Origin: Spirosomataceae bacterium
GTDB lineage: Bacteria > Bacteroidota > Bacteroidia > Cytophagales > Spirosomataceae
Assembly: GCA_025455795.1 (NCBI GenBank)
Contig: JALOLW010000016.1
Coordinates: 1-18,946, forward strand
DNA: 18,946 nt
Direction of reading: 5' to 3'
The notes below the pieces were generated by a model. That model was given only the letters and a program-made list of their open reading frames with translations. It was not told the DNA's origin and ran no database searches. The first letter of the stretch is position 1; every line of letters starts with the position of its first letter. Of this stretch, positions 1 through 8,464 are shown in pieces. The position numbers were made by a program, and so were the translations under genes.

Positions 1-1172
1 GCAGCATTATAGGTAAGATCATCGTAAGCACCAGCTGCAGGATAAGCTCCTGGCGAAGTACGGAAGTTTACGTCTTGTGGAATACCCGAAATATCACCTC
101 TGTCACGTCCAAAAATCCCCGCCAAAAACAGGCGGTCGTTGTTAGTAAACGGCTTGTTCTTGTCGGTATAGAGCGCCTTGATGATATCTTGGTTTAACAC
201 AAAATAAGCATACGTACAACCAGAAGCCTGTGAACAAGGAATCGTGTTGGCTTGACCTTGGTCATTTGGATTGAGGATAGACGTAGTTTGACGCTTGAAA
301 TAGAAGGGGAAACGTGGGTCATCGTCCAACATCATTTCGTACATGTACTGGTGCAAGAAGTACGTAAATGAGCTTGGGTTGCTCACGTATGCACTCTGAA
401 ACCAAGGGTGACGACCTTCAGGGTTTGCTACCCGGTTGTAACGGAATTGAAAATCCTGCGCTGCTGTTTGGATGTAGTTACCACCCGTCAAGATAGCGTT
501 GATTTCGGCGGCGTTGTTACGCACCAAACGAGAGTTAATCAACAAACGCAACTTGACAGTGTTGGCCAAACGAGTCCAAGAAGCCGTGCTACCACCGTAG
601 TACAAATCACCATTGACTGCTGTTTGGCCAGGCTTGGCAAGGTTGGCTACTGCCTGGTCACAGAGTTTAATTAAGGCTTCGTAGATGTCTTTGTCATCAT
701 CAAATTTGGGGTTGATGTTGGCCTCAGCGTAGTTACCCGCAAATGCTTCTGTGTAAGGAACTTCGCCAAACAAATCTACAAAAAGCCCAAAGTAATAAGC
801 CTTCATCACCTGTGCCACTCCCAAATAAGCACCACCTGTGGGACTTGTTTCGGCTGCTTTGATGATTTCTTCCAAGTCCTTCATGCCATTGAAATAAAAA
901 TCATTCCAACCGCCGCTATAAGACGTGTTTTGGAGGTTGTAAGAATCAGCACTGGCCAAAATTCCCATGAAGCCATGAGCGTCATTGTTGAAGTTATTGA
1001 AGAAGTTGAGCGTAGTCAACTGCGACGAAGTCAACAAAAGGGCAAAGTCTGCTCTGGACGGGTTGTTGGGATCGGTATTGATATTCAAATCAAACAGGGT
1101 ACAACTTCCCACCGATACCAATAGACCCAAGGCCAAAGTACTGCGGTATATGTATTTTAAAACTTTTTTCAT
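1..1172 (-). CDS. SusD/RagB-family nutrient-binding outer-membrane lipoprotein (C-terminus outside window)
   Basis: This is the surface substrate-binding partner of the SusC-like channel encoded immediately upstream. I translated the minus strand from ATG 1170-1172; the frame stays open for 390 codons to the window edge, so the C-terminus is missing. The N-terminus is a lipoprotein signal with a lipobox ending in Cys24 (VGSC), followed by a NTDPNNP motif, typical of the SusD-like_2 branch of the RagB/SusD family. Further on is a helical region containing MKAYYFGLFVDLFGEVPYTEAF, which resembles the TPR-like helices of SusD proteins. C313 and C319 form a short C-x5-C loop. The gene lies 19 nt after susC and is certainly co-transcribed with it. 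Family membership is strong; the substrate is unknown because no glycosidase, peptidase or regulator is visible. Confidence 0.93.
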   Translation of the reverse strand, partial: MKKVLKYIYRSTLALGLLVSVGSCTLFDLNINTDPNNPSRADFALLLTSSQLTTLNFFNNFNNDAHGFMGILASADSYNLQNTSYSGGWNDFYFNGMKDLEEIIKAAETSPTGGAYLGVAQVMKAYYFGLFVDLFGEVPYTEAFAGNYAEANINPKFDDDKDIYEALIKLCDQAVANLAKPGQTAVNGDLYYGGSTASWTRLANTVKLRLLINSRLVRNNAAEINAILTGGNYIQTAAQDFQFRYNRVANPEGRHPWFQSAYVSNPSSFTYFLHQYMYEMMLDDDPRFPFYFKRQTTSILNPNDQGQANTIPCSQASGCTYAYFVLNQDIIKALYTDKNKPFTNNDRLFLAGIFGRDRGDISGIPQDVNFRTSPGAYPAAGAYDDLTYNA

Positions 1173-1191
1173 AATTGTGATAATGGTTAGA

Positions 1192-4100
1192 TTAGAATGT
1201 AAGGTTCAAGTTCACCCCAAAACGACGAGTGGTAGGTTGTGCACCTAAGTCAAACCCTTGGATGTTAGAATCAGGGAATGAACCCAAAACCTCTGGGTCG
1301 AAGCCCAAACCTGGGAGCAAGTTGGGAGCGCGGAACCACAAGTTACGGCCTGAAACTGAGATACGAGCCGAGCCAAATGGTGTTTTGCGCAACCAGTTTT
1401 TAGGAATGGCATAACCAACTGCCAATTCACGAAGGCGAATAGTAGTGATGTCGTAAACGTTTACTTCATCCTGACCATATGCACCAAAACCACGAGAGAA
1501 GTGCCAGTCAAATGCAGTGATACCTGTGGTGTTTTTGAGAGGCTGACCGTCGTCTCCTACGATAGGCGTACCAAATACTTCCCCTGTTACAGGATCGGTT
1601 TCAAATTTGGTGTTATTGCCATATACACCTGGGATAACGCGCAGCGCCTCACGATCTTCCTGCGATTTCAACTGACCACGCAACAACAAAGATGCAGCCG
1701 TTGATGAATACATCTGACCACCTTCACGCCAATCCATCAATGCAGTGATGCTCAACCCTTTCCAAGTAACAGTATTGGTCCAGCCCAAAGTAAAGTTGGG
1801 GTTTGGATTACCAATAATTTGTGAGCTTGGCAAAGCGTATGTCATACCGTCCAATTCGTTGATAAGGAGGTTGCCGTTTCTGTCACGAGCATTCTTTGTA
1901 CCAAAAATTTGGCCGTACTGAAATCCGTTTTTGTGGATCGTTCCCAGTGCCGACAGGCCTGTACCACCCAAGAAGATTTGGCCTTGTGGACCAGCATCTT
2001 TTACCAAAGAGCGGATACGAGTAAATGCAAACTGGCTTGTCCATTCGAGGCCGTTGGCAAGGCGAACAGGTGTCAAGCCAAGTGAGATTTCCCAACCTTT
2101 GTTGTTGATCCAACCTGCGTTTACAACTTGGTCAAAGAAGCCCGAAGAAGCAGCTACGCGCTGAGCAATGATTTGGTCTTTGGCATCAGAGGTAAACCAA
2201 GTCACATCGGCAACGACACGGTTTTTGAACAAGCTAAATTCTAAGCCCAATTCCAATTCCGTCTTGAATTCTGGACGAAGCGTGGCATTGTTGGCACGGT
2301 TGGCCAAGCTGGCGTTGTAGAATGTACCACCAGCAAAGTTACGATAAGCCACACCGATAGGATATACTGTTTGGAGACGATACGGGTCTGTGTCGCTACC
2401 TACTTTACCGTATGCTACACGTACTTTGGCGTTGTCCACAAGTGATGGCATTTTGACCAAGTCAGAGATATTGGCCGACAATGTAGCCGCTGGATAGAAA
2501 TAGCTGCGGTTGTCTGCTGGCAACGTAGAAGACCAGTCATTACGACCTGTCAATCCCAAGAAGATTTTGTTTTGATAACCCAACAACACATCTCCAAATA
2601 CACCATACAAACGACGCAATGAAGTGAAGTCTTCGGTCACAATCTGTGAAGCAGTCGCACTGGCTTTGTTCAAACCAGCCGAAATAATATCAACTGCTGA
2701 TACTGTCTGACGGCGGTTGAAGCGTTGGTTGAGGTTACCACCTATGAGGGCACGAACAGAGAAGTTATCGTTGATTTCTGGGTTGATGGTCAAGATGGCG
2801 TTGTAATCTTGCTCTGTAAAGCCTACGTCATCGTTACGAACAAACCCAAGTGGTTGAGCCGTGCCACCTTTTGCTTGCGAGCGCACGCGGCGGTCGGCGT
2901 AGGTGTTGATACCACCTTTGATGAGGAAATTAAGCCATGGTCTAATGTCATACGACAACGCCAAGTTACCAAAAGCACGGTTTACTTCGGTTGTACCACG
3001 GTTGTATTTCACGCTCCAAAGCGGGTTGTCCAAGCCAGAACGATAGAAAAGGTTGGCACCGTTGCGTGGATCTTCAAAAGGATATTCGTTCAAATTGTAG
3101 TTACGTGGCAAGTAATAGAGGCGTCCAAAGATAGAACCTTCGTTGCCAAAACCGCCGTAATCAGTATAAAAACCTGCACCGAGAGGAGGGTTGGCAGTAG
3201 TGGTATTGACGTAGTTTACGTTACCACTTACAATCAATCCATTGGCCAAAGTCGCATTCCCACCAAAGCTGATGTTGGTACGGCTTGAGTTCTGATTAGG
3301 CACAATCCCTTCGTTGGTCATGCGCGATACAGTAGCATTGAGAGCAGTCTTGTCACCCGTAGAGCTGATGTTGATGCCATTTTCAATCAAGTGACCTTGT
3401 TTGAAGAAACCACCCACAATGTCGTTTCCTCTGATAGGCACAGCCACCCCGTTGCCATTTTGGTCGCAAAGCTCAGGATACATCAAGCAGAGGTTCTGGT
3501 TGAGGTTGAGTGGGTGCTCGGCAAAACCATCAGGATAAGGCTTTCCAGCATCTGGTCCAAAACGGTAAGTGCTGTAAGTTTTGGTGTAGCGAGGCTGACC
3601 GTTGTAGTACTGCTGATTGATGCGATCTACGTGGTCGGGCATTGGAGGTCCCCAGTTACCAATGAATGTACCACTATAGTTTTGGTTTGAACCTTGTGTG
3701 TACATATCTTGGTAATCAGGCAAAGTAGAGATATTCTCGGTGTTGTAAGACATGTTGTAGCTTACTTCCAATCCTTTGCGAGCTTTCTTGCTACCCGCTT
3801 TGGTCGTCACTACGATAACCCCGTTTACCGCACGTGAACCATACAGTGCAGCAGCGGCAGCACCTTTCAATACGGTCATTGACTCGATATTGTTAGGGTC
3901 AAGGTCGTATGCACGGTTTGAGGCACCCGTGTTAGAAGCAAAACCACCAGCACCACCAGAATTAACGGAGTTGTCAAATGGAATACCATCTACAACGAAA
4001 AGTGGCTGAGTACTACCTGTCAATGAGTTAAAACCACGAATGTTGATTTTGGTAGCTTGTCCTGGCGCACCACCACCACCTACGATTGTCACGCCGGGCA

Positions 4101-4539
4101 CTTTGGCCGACAAAGCCCGCAGTGGGTCTGGCTCAGAGCGTTGTTGAAGGTCGGCACCCGAAACGTTTGTCACGGCATAGCCCAACCCTTTCTTTTCGCG
4201 CTGGATACCAATGGCCGTAACTACAACTTCCGAAAGCTGCTTGGTATCTGCTGAGAGTTTTACATCTACCACAGAACGGTTGCCGATAGCCACCTCCTGC
4301 GAAAGCGTACCCACAAAGCTAAAAACCAAGGTGGAGCTGTTGGTAGCATCAATACTGTAAGCACCATCTGCTCCTGTATTGACACCCTTCGTGGTTCCTT
4401 TGACCACTACCGACACACCAGGCAGGGGAGATCCGTCCTCTGCCGAGGTGACTTTTCCTGTGACTTTACGGTCTTGAGCCATAGCAACAGCCCAAACCAT
4501 ACTTATCAGCAGGAAGCTGAGAAGTAAACTTTTTCTCAT
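1192..4539 (-). CDS. SusC/RagA-family TonB-linked outer-membrane transporter
   Basis: The 1115-residue protein forms the TonB-dependent beta-barrel that moves a nutrient captured by the SusD-like lipoprotein across the outer membrane. The start ATG is followed by a signal peptide with likely cleavage after A21 (AMA/QD). Residues about 25-95 form the carboxypeptidase-regulatory-like (CarboxypepD_reg-like) domain that marks SusC proteins. A TonB-box-like segment, EVVVTAIG, lies at 104-111, followed by the family signature GIQREKKGLGYA. The plug domain spans about 113-248 (RGFNS, FVVDGIPFDN, LKGAAAAALYGSRAVNGVI). The rest is the barrel, ending in an aromatic residue (NLNLTF) as expected for BAM-assembled proteins. 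Length is normal for the family. C351 and C358 form a C-x6-C loop in the barrel. Glycan, peptide or other substrate cannot be decided from sequence. Confidence 0.97.
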   Translation of the reverse strand: MRKSLLLSFLLISMVWAVAMAQDRKVTGKVTSAEDGSPLPGVSVVVKGTTKGVNTGADGAYSIDATNSSTLVFSFVGTLSQEVAIGNRSVVDVKLSADTKQLSEVVVTAIGIQREKKGLGYAVTNVSGADLQQRSEPDPLRALSAKVPGVTIVGGGGAPGQATKINIRGFNSLTGSTQPLFVVDGIPFDNSVNSGGAGGFASNTGASNRAYDLDPNNIESMTVLKGAAAAALYGSRAVNGVIVVTTKAGSKKARKGLEVSYNMSYNTENISTLPDYQDMYTQGSNQNYSGTFIGNWGPPMPDHVDRINQQYYNGQPRYTKTYSTYRFGPDAGKPYPDGFAEHPLNLNQNLCLMYPELCDQNGNGVAVPIRGNDIVGGFFKQGHLIENGINISSTGDKTALNATVSRMTNEGIVPNQNSSRTNISFGGNATLANGLIVSGNVNYVNTTTANPPLGAGFYTDYGGFGNEGSIFGRLYYLPRNYNLNEYPFEDPRNGANLFYRSGLDNPLWSVKYNRGTTEVNRAFGNLALSYDIRPWLNFLIKGGINTYADRRVRSQAKGGTAQPLGFVRNDDVGFTEQDYNAILTINPEINDNFSVRALIGGNLNQRFNRRQTVSAVDIISAGLNKASATASQIVTEDFTSLRRLYGVFGDVLLGYQNKIFLGLTGRNDWSSTLPADNRSYFYPAATLSANISDLVKMPSLVDNAKVRVAYGKVGSDTDPYRLQTVYPIGVAYRNFAGGTFYNASLANRANNATLRPEFKTELELGLEFSLFKNRVVADVTWFTSDAKDQIIAQRVAASSGFFDQVVNAGWINNKGWEISLGLTPVRLANGLEWTSQFAFTRIRSLVKDAGPQGQIFLGGTGLSALGTIHKNGFQYGQIFGTKNARDRNGNLLINELDGMTYALPSSQIIGNPNPNFTLGWTNTVTWKGLSITALMDWREGGQMYSSTAASLLLRGQLKSQEDREALRVIPGVYGNNTKFETDPVTGEVFGTPIVGDDGQPLKNTTGITAFDWHFSRGFGAYGQDEVNVYDITTIRLRELAVGYAIPKNWLRKTPFGSARISVSGRNLWFRAPNLLPGLGFDPEVLGSFPDSNIQGFDLGAQPTTRRFGVNLNLTF

Positions 4540-4862
4540 AAAATAGATTTAGTTTAGATTAAGAAAACATTAAAATTTATCGCAAATTAACTACACTTTT
4601 TTTTCAATTCAAAAAATTATGTGTGCAAAAAAATATTAAATCATTTTTTAGAGAATTTTCATCAACACAAAAGAAAATACTGATATTTGACTAAATAGCC
4701 AAATATACTACTAAGTAAATTTGCTTATAAAACAAAAAAACGGCTTTTTTTATATTTAAATAGTACAATTATTTGTTGAACCAATACCACCAATATTTGA
4801 TTCACAAATTTAAAAAAGGCATTGGGTAAGTATTGAAGCCGATTTGAGGATAACCAAAAGAA
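4540..4862. other. AT-rich intergenic region upstream of susC
   Basis: This gap of just over 320 bases separates the susC start codon from the efflux-operon terminator. It is strongly AT-rich with long A and T runs and holds no credible coding frame. It contains two minus-strand matches to the Bacteroidota -7 element TAnnTTTG, at 4700-4707 and 4805-4812. The nearer one is listed separately as the likelier promoter. I see no clear operator palindrome and no gene for an anti-sigma factor or sigma factor next to the SusCD pair. Confidence 0.7.
4700..4731 (-). promoter_or_regulatory. Candidate Bacteroidota promoter for susCD
   Basis: On the minus strand the sequence TATATTTG (4700-4707) fits the TAnnTTTG -7 consensus of Bacteroidota primary sigma factor promoters. 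Twenty bases further upstream is TTTA (4728-4731), a three-of-four match to the -33 TTTG element. Transcription would start near 4693, leaving an AT-rich leader of about 150 nt before the susC ATG. The spacing is right, but such short motifs occur by chance in AT-rich DNA. Confidence 0.4.
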
Positions 4863-4897
4863 AAGCCCGCCACTGAAATTTAGTTCAGGGCGGGCTT
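4857..4897 (-). terminator. Rho-independent terminator of the RND efflux operon
   Basis: The arms AAGCCCGCC (4863-4871) and GGCGGGCTT (4889-4897) are perfectly complementary. The stem continues with CTGAA/TTCAG after a single bulged base, around a 6-base loop. On the minus strand the stem is followed by a T-rich tract (complement of 4857-4864). It lies just after the RND pump stop codon, so it ends that transcript and isolates it from susC. Confidence 0.9.
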
Positions 4898-4918
4898 AAT
4901 AAAAACGAAATAGTTATG

Positions 4919-7900
4919 TTACACTTCCTCTACTTCTTCCTGTACGTGTTTGCCGTTGCCGTTTGAATGACCGTTGGCGTAGGCTGGTACGGCTACGATA
5001 GCGGGCTTTTTACTGAAACGACCTTTGATACCTTCAATAATCCAGTACATAGTAGGTACAACAACGAGTGTAAGCGTGGTACTGAAAATCAAACCATAGA
5101 TAATCGTGTAAGCCAGTGGCCCCCAGAATACGGCACTGAAACCTCCAATAAAAATCTGCGGGTCCAATTCGGTGAAGAGCGTGACGAAGTTGATGTTCAT
5201 ACCCAATGCCAACGGAATCAAGCCCAAAATACAAGCCGCTGCCGTGAGCAATACAGGCGTGAGACGGGCCGCACCTGCTTCGATGAGGGCTTGACGAGTA
5301 GGCAAGCCGCGCGATTTGAGCTCGTCGGTAAACTCAATGAGCAAGATACCGTTTTTGATTACAATTCCTGCCAAAGCAAAAATACCTACGCCCGTCATGA
5401 TGATTGACATGGTTTTGCCCGTAATCATAAAGCCCAACAACACGCCAATCAAACTAAACACAACGGTAAAGAAAATGATAAAAGGCTTACTGATGGAGTT
5501 GAATTGGGTAACCAACACCAAGAAAATCAACAGGATAGCGCCAATAAATGCCACTCCCAAAAACTGCATGGCTTTGATTTGCTCTTCCTGCTCACCACCC
5601 AAACGAACGGTGTAGCCTTGTGGAATTTCGAGACCATCCACCACGTCTTGAATTTGGGCGTTGACTTCGTTGGGGTTGAAACCACCCAACACATCAGACG
5701 AAAGCGTCACGACGCGCTCTTGGTTTTTGCGATTGATACCGCTGTAAGTCGTCGCGTATTTGATGTTGGTAACGGCACTAAGCGGTACTTGGCGCAACAT
5801 TCCGCCCATGTTCATGTCCCGATACACAATGTTCATGCTCAGGAGTTTCTCAATTTGGCTGCGGTCGTCTTGTTTGAGGCGCACCATGATGGGGTAATCA
5901 TCTTTGTCATCGCGGAATTTGGACACTTCTGAACCAAACAAAGCCGAGCGTATTTGCAGGGCTATCTGCGCGGTGCTGATGCCTTCACGGGCGGCACGCT
6001 CACGGTCTATGTCAATCACGATTTCGGGTTTATTCAACACCAAATCTGATTTCAAATCTTCAATGCCCTGAATCCCAGATTTTACGATGGCGTTTTTGAC
6101 GTTGGCGGTGAGTTTTACCAACTGGTCAAAATCCTCGCCCGCTACCTCGATGGTCACGGCCTTGCCCGTAGGTGGCCCAACGGCTTCTGGTTCGGCGGTT
6201 ACTTGCGCGCCGGGAATCCCTTTGACTTTTTCGCGTACTTTGGCCAAAATATCAGCCGTCGAAATGCCGTAGTGAATCCGCTCTTCCACGTCTTTGAAAG
6301 CCACCGTGATTTTGCCTTTGTGCGGCACAATGGTACGGTCGGGGTTAAAAGGGTCGCCAGCGTTGATACCAATGTTGGTAATGACCGACGAAACAATGGG
6401 ACTGTCTTTGCCAATCACGCCATACACCCGATCTTCCAACTGCTTCATCACTTCGTTGGTTTTGGAAGCATCGGTGCCTTGGGGCATGACACAATAGACA
6501 TACACAAAGTCAGGGTCACCACTGGGGAAAAACACCGACTTGGGTGGATAAATCCCGAGTAACATAAACGTGCCTACTAACAAGCCGATAACAGCCGCAA
6601 ACACACCATATGGACGCTTGCCCGTGATGACCCAGGAAATGAGTTTTCGGTAACCATTTTTGAGGCGCGGAAACACGTTTTCTTGGAACGGCACGATGAT
6701 TTTGGGCGTAAGTATGTAGTGATTGAACACGTACAAAATCGTGATGAAAGCCAGCAAGTTGCCAATGCCAACGTTAATCAAATAACCCACTACTGAGAGG
6801 ACCACCATCACCAACAGCGGTTTCAGAATGGCGCGGAAAGACTTGTCTTCGTTGGCGTGTTCTTCGACGCGCTTCAACGACGACGACGCAAAAACGGGGT
6901 TCATGACATAGGCTACAAACAACGACGCAAAGAGCGTGATGATGAGCGTCAAGGGCAGAAATTTCATAAACTCACCCACAATACCCGACCAAAACAACAA
7001 CGGTAAAAATGGCGCGATGGTAGTGAGTGTGCCACTCAATACGGGGACAAACACCTCACCCGCCGCAAACGAAATGGCTTCGTTGCGGGTGAGTTTTTTG
7101 TTTTCGTTATAGACACGGTGGGCGTTTTCGATAACCACGATGGCGTCATCTACCACAATCCCTAAACCCAACAAAAACGCAAATAATACGATGGTGTTGA
7201 GCGTAAAGGTAAGACCCGTAGCCCCCGCAATGACAGGAAACAACACGAAAGCCACCAACGTACTCAATGGTACCGACAAACCTACAAAAATGGCATCTTG
7301 TACGCCCATAAAAAACATCAACACCAACACCACGAAGATAAAGCCCAAAATAACGGTGTTGAGCAAGTCGTTGAGTTCGGTCTGGGTACGAACGGAGCTA
7401 TCGCTTGTGAGGCTCACACGCAAGCCGTCGGGGAACTTAGTTTCTTCGTATTTTTTCAGAATGGCTTTGATTTGGTCGGCGGCCAAGAGCAGGTTTTCGC
7501 CGCCACGCTTGATGACATTGAGCGTGATGACGGTCTTGCCATCCAAACGCGCATAGCTTTGGCGGTCGGCAAAGCCATCTTTGATTTCGGCCAATTCGCT
7601 CAGGCGCATGGTAGCCCCCGTAGAAGTACGAATGATGACGTTTTGCAACTGCGCCACGTCTTTAAACTCACCCACTACGCGCAAGTTACGGCGTACATTG
7701 TCCACGTTGAGTTCGCCACCCGATATGTTGATGTTTTCGCCCTGAATGGCATTTTGAATATCGTAAAAAGCCAAACCTGCCGCTTGCATTTTGTAGAGGT
7801 CGAGGTTGATTTGAATCTCGCGGTCGAGCGCGCCCACGATGTCCACGCGGGTGATTTCGGGCAGCGATTCTATCTCGTCTTTCAACTGGTCGGCGTATTC

Positions 7901-8380
7901 TTTGAGCTTTTTGAGCGAATAATTACCCGCCAAGTTGATGTTCATAATCGGAAACTCCGAGAAGTTGACCGATTCTACGTTGGGGTCTTGTTTGCGGTCG
8001 GTGGGCAAGTCTTTGAGCGCTTTGTCCACCGCGTCTTTTACCCGTTGTTTGGCAATCTGCGCCGTCACGCTGGTCGTAAACTCAATCTGAATCAGCGAGA
8101 AGTCTTGGATAGAGTTTGATTTTATCTTGGTTACGCCGCTAGCCGCTTTGATTTGTTTTTCGAGCGGTTTGGTGATTACCGTCTCTATGTCAGACGGACT
8201 GGCGCCAGGGTAAATCGTCGAAACGATGACCGTAGGCACGGCAATTTCGGGAAACTGCTCTTTGGGCATGGTCATGTATATGTACAGACCCGCCAGCGAA
8301 ATCATCGCTGTAAAGAGATAGACCGTGGTCTTGTTTTCCAAGCACCAACGGGTGATTTTGAAGTCTTTGAGTGTTGTCAT
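4919..8380 (-). CDS. RND-family efflux pump, inner-membrane permease
   Basis: This is the proton-driven inner-membrane pump of a tripartite exporter, 1153 residues, about 100 longer than AcrB. Both halves of the RND repeat are present. After the first membrane helix (about 20-38) comes the first porter region. The cluster of helices at about 340-500 contains GLGIVVDDAIVVIENAHR with D411-D412, matching the AcrB proton-relay aspartates. The second porter region covers about 615-925. The last helices include the segment with K1009 (VIKNGILLIEF), matching AcrB K940. The proton-relay residues are thus intact and the pump should be active. An unusual hydrophobic stretch (about 518-552) lies between the TM6 and TM7 positions. 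The C-terminal tail is hydrophilic (AYANGHSNGNGKH). The start ATG 8378-8380 directly abuts a G/C-run repeat. The gene is last in the tetR-tolC-adaptor-pump operon. The substrate is unknown; multidrug or toxic compound export is inferred. Confidence 0.97.
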   Translation of the reverse strand: MTTLKDFKITRWCLENKTTVYLFTAMISLAGLYIYMTMPKEQFPEIAVPTVIVSTIYPGASPSDIETVITKPLEKQIKAASGVTKIKSNSIQDFSLIQIEFTTSVTAQIAKQRVKDAVDKALKDLPTDRKQDPNVESVNFSEFPIMNINLAGNYSLKKLKEYADQLKDEIESLPEITRVDIVGALDREIQINLDLYKMQAAGLAFYDIQNAIQGENINISGGELNVDNVRRNLRVVGEFKDVAQLQNVIIRTSTGATMRLSELAEIKDGFADRQSYARLDGKTVITLNVIKRGGENLLLAADQIKAILKKYEETKFPDGLRVSLTSDSSVRTQTELNDLLNTVILGFIFVVLVLMFFMGVQDAIFVGLSVPLSTLVAFVLFPVIAGATGLTFTLNTIVLFAFLLGLGIVVDDAIVVIENAHRVYNENKKLTRNEAISFAAGEVFVPVLSGTLTTIAPFLPLLFWSGIVGEFMKFLPLTLIITLFASLFVAYVMNPVFASSSLKRVEEHANEDKSFRAILKPLLVMVVLSVVGYLINVGIGNLLAFITILYVFNHYILTPKIIVPFQENVFPRLKNGYRKLISWVITGKRPYGVFAAVIGLLVGTFMLLGIYPPKSVFFPSGDPDFVYVYCVMPQGTDASKTNEVMKQLEDRVYGVIGKDSPIVSSVITNIGINAGDPFNPDRTIVPHKGKITVAFKDVEERIHYGISTADILAKVREKVKGIPGAQVTAEPEAVGPPTGKAVTIEVAGEDFDQLVKLTANVKNAIVKSGIQGIEDLKSDLVLNKPEIVIDIDRERAAREGISTAQIALQIRSALFGSEVSKFRDDKDDYPIMVRLKQDDRSQIEKLLSMNIVYRDMNMGGMLRQVPLSAVTNIKYATTYSGINRKNQERVVTLSSDVLGGFNPNEVNAQIQDVVDGLEIPQGYTVRLGGEQEEQIKAMQFLGVAFIGAILLIFLVLVTQFNSISKPFIIFFTVVFSLIGVLLGFMITGKTMSIIMTGVGIFALAGIVIKNGILLIEFTDELKSRGLPTRQALIEAGAARLTPVLLTAAACILGLIPLALGMNINFVTLFTELDPQIFIGGFSAVFWGPLAYTIIYGLIFSTTLTLVVVPTMYWIIEGIKGRFSKKPAIVAVPAYANGHSNGNGKHVQEEVEEV

Positions 8381-8405
8381 AAGCCCCCTATCCCCCAGAG
8401 GGGAA
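8381..8405 (+). repeat. G/C-run palindromic repeat, copy 1
   Basis: The plus strand reads AGCCCCCTAT, CCCCC, AGAGGGG. It belongs to a family of four copies in this operon, each with two C-runs and one G-run able to form alternative hairpins. This copy touches the start codon of the RND pump, so on the minus strand a G-rich tract ending about 4 bases before the ATG sits where a ribosome-binding site would be. Confidence 0.85.
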
Positions 8406-8440
8406 TGTTTTAATTATGTTTTATTGATAGATACACCCTC

Positions 8441-8464
8441 AGCCCCCTCTGGGGGTTGGGGGCT
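8441..8464 (-). repeat. G/C-run palindromic repeat, copy 2
   Basis: The outer arms AGCCCCC (8441-8447) and GGGGGCT (8458-8464) are exact inverse complements, with a further GGGGG run between them. Orientation is opposite to copy 1, 35 nt away. Its edge lies inside the TAG stop codon (8463-8465, minus strand) of the adaptor gene. Confidence 0.85.

Noticed and set aside
2725..3288. Plus-strand open frame of 187 codons opposite susC
   Set aside because: It is a shadow of the well-supported SusC-like gene, with no recognisable motif and no leader.
4716..4723. Plus-strand TAAATTTG match to the -7 consensus
   Set aside because: It points toward the 3' end of the convergent minus-strand efflux operon, with no plus-strand gene to serve.
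7298..8119. Long plus-strand open frame of 273 codons opposite the RND pump gene
   Set aside because: It lies entirely antisense to a gene with clear family motifs, its composition (many His, Val, Phe, Arg) is what the antisense of this coding frame would give, and no domain is recognisable.
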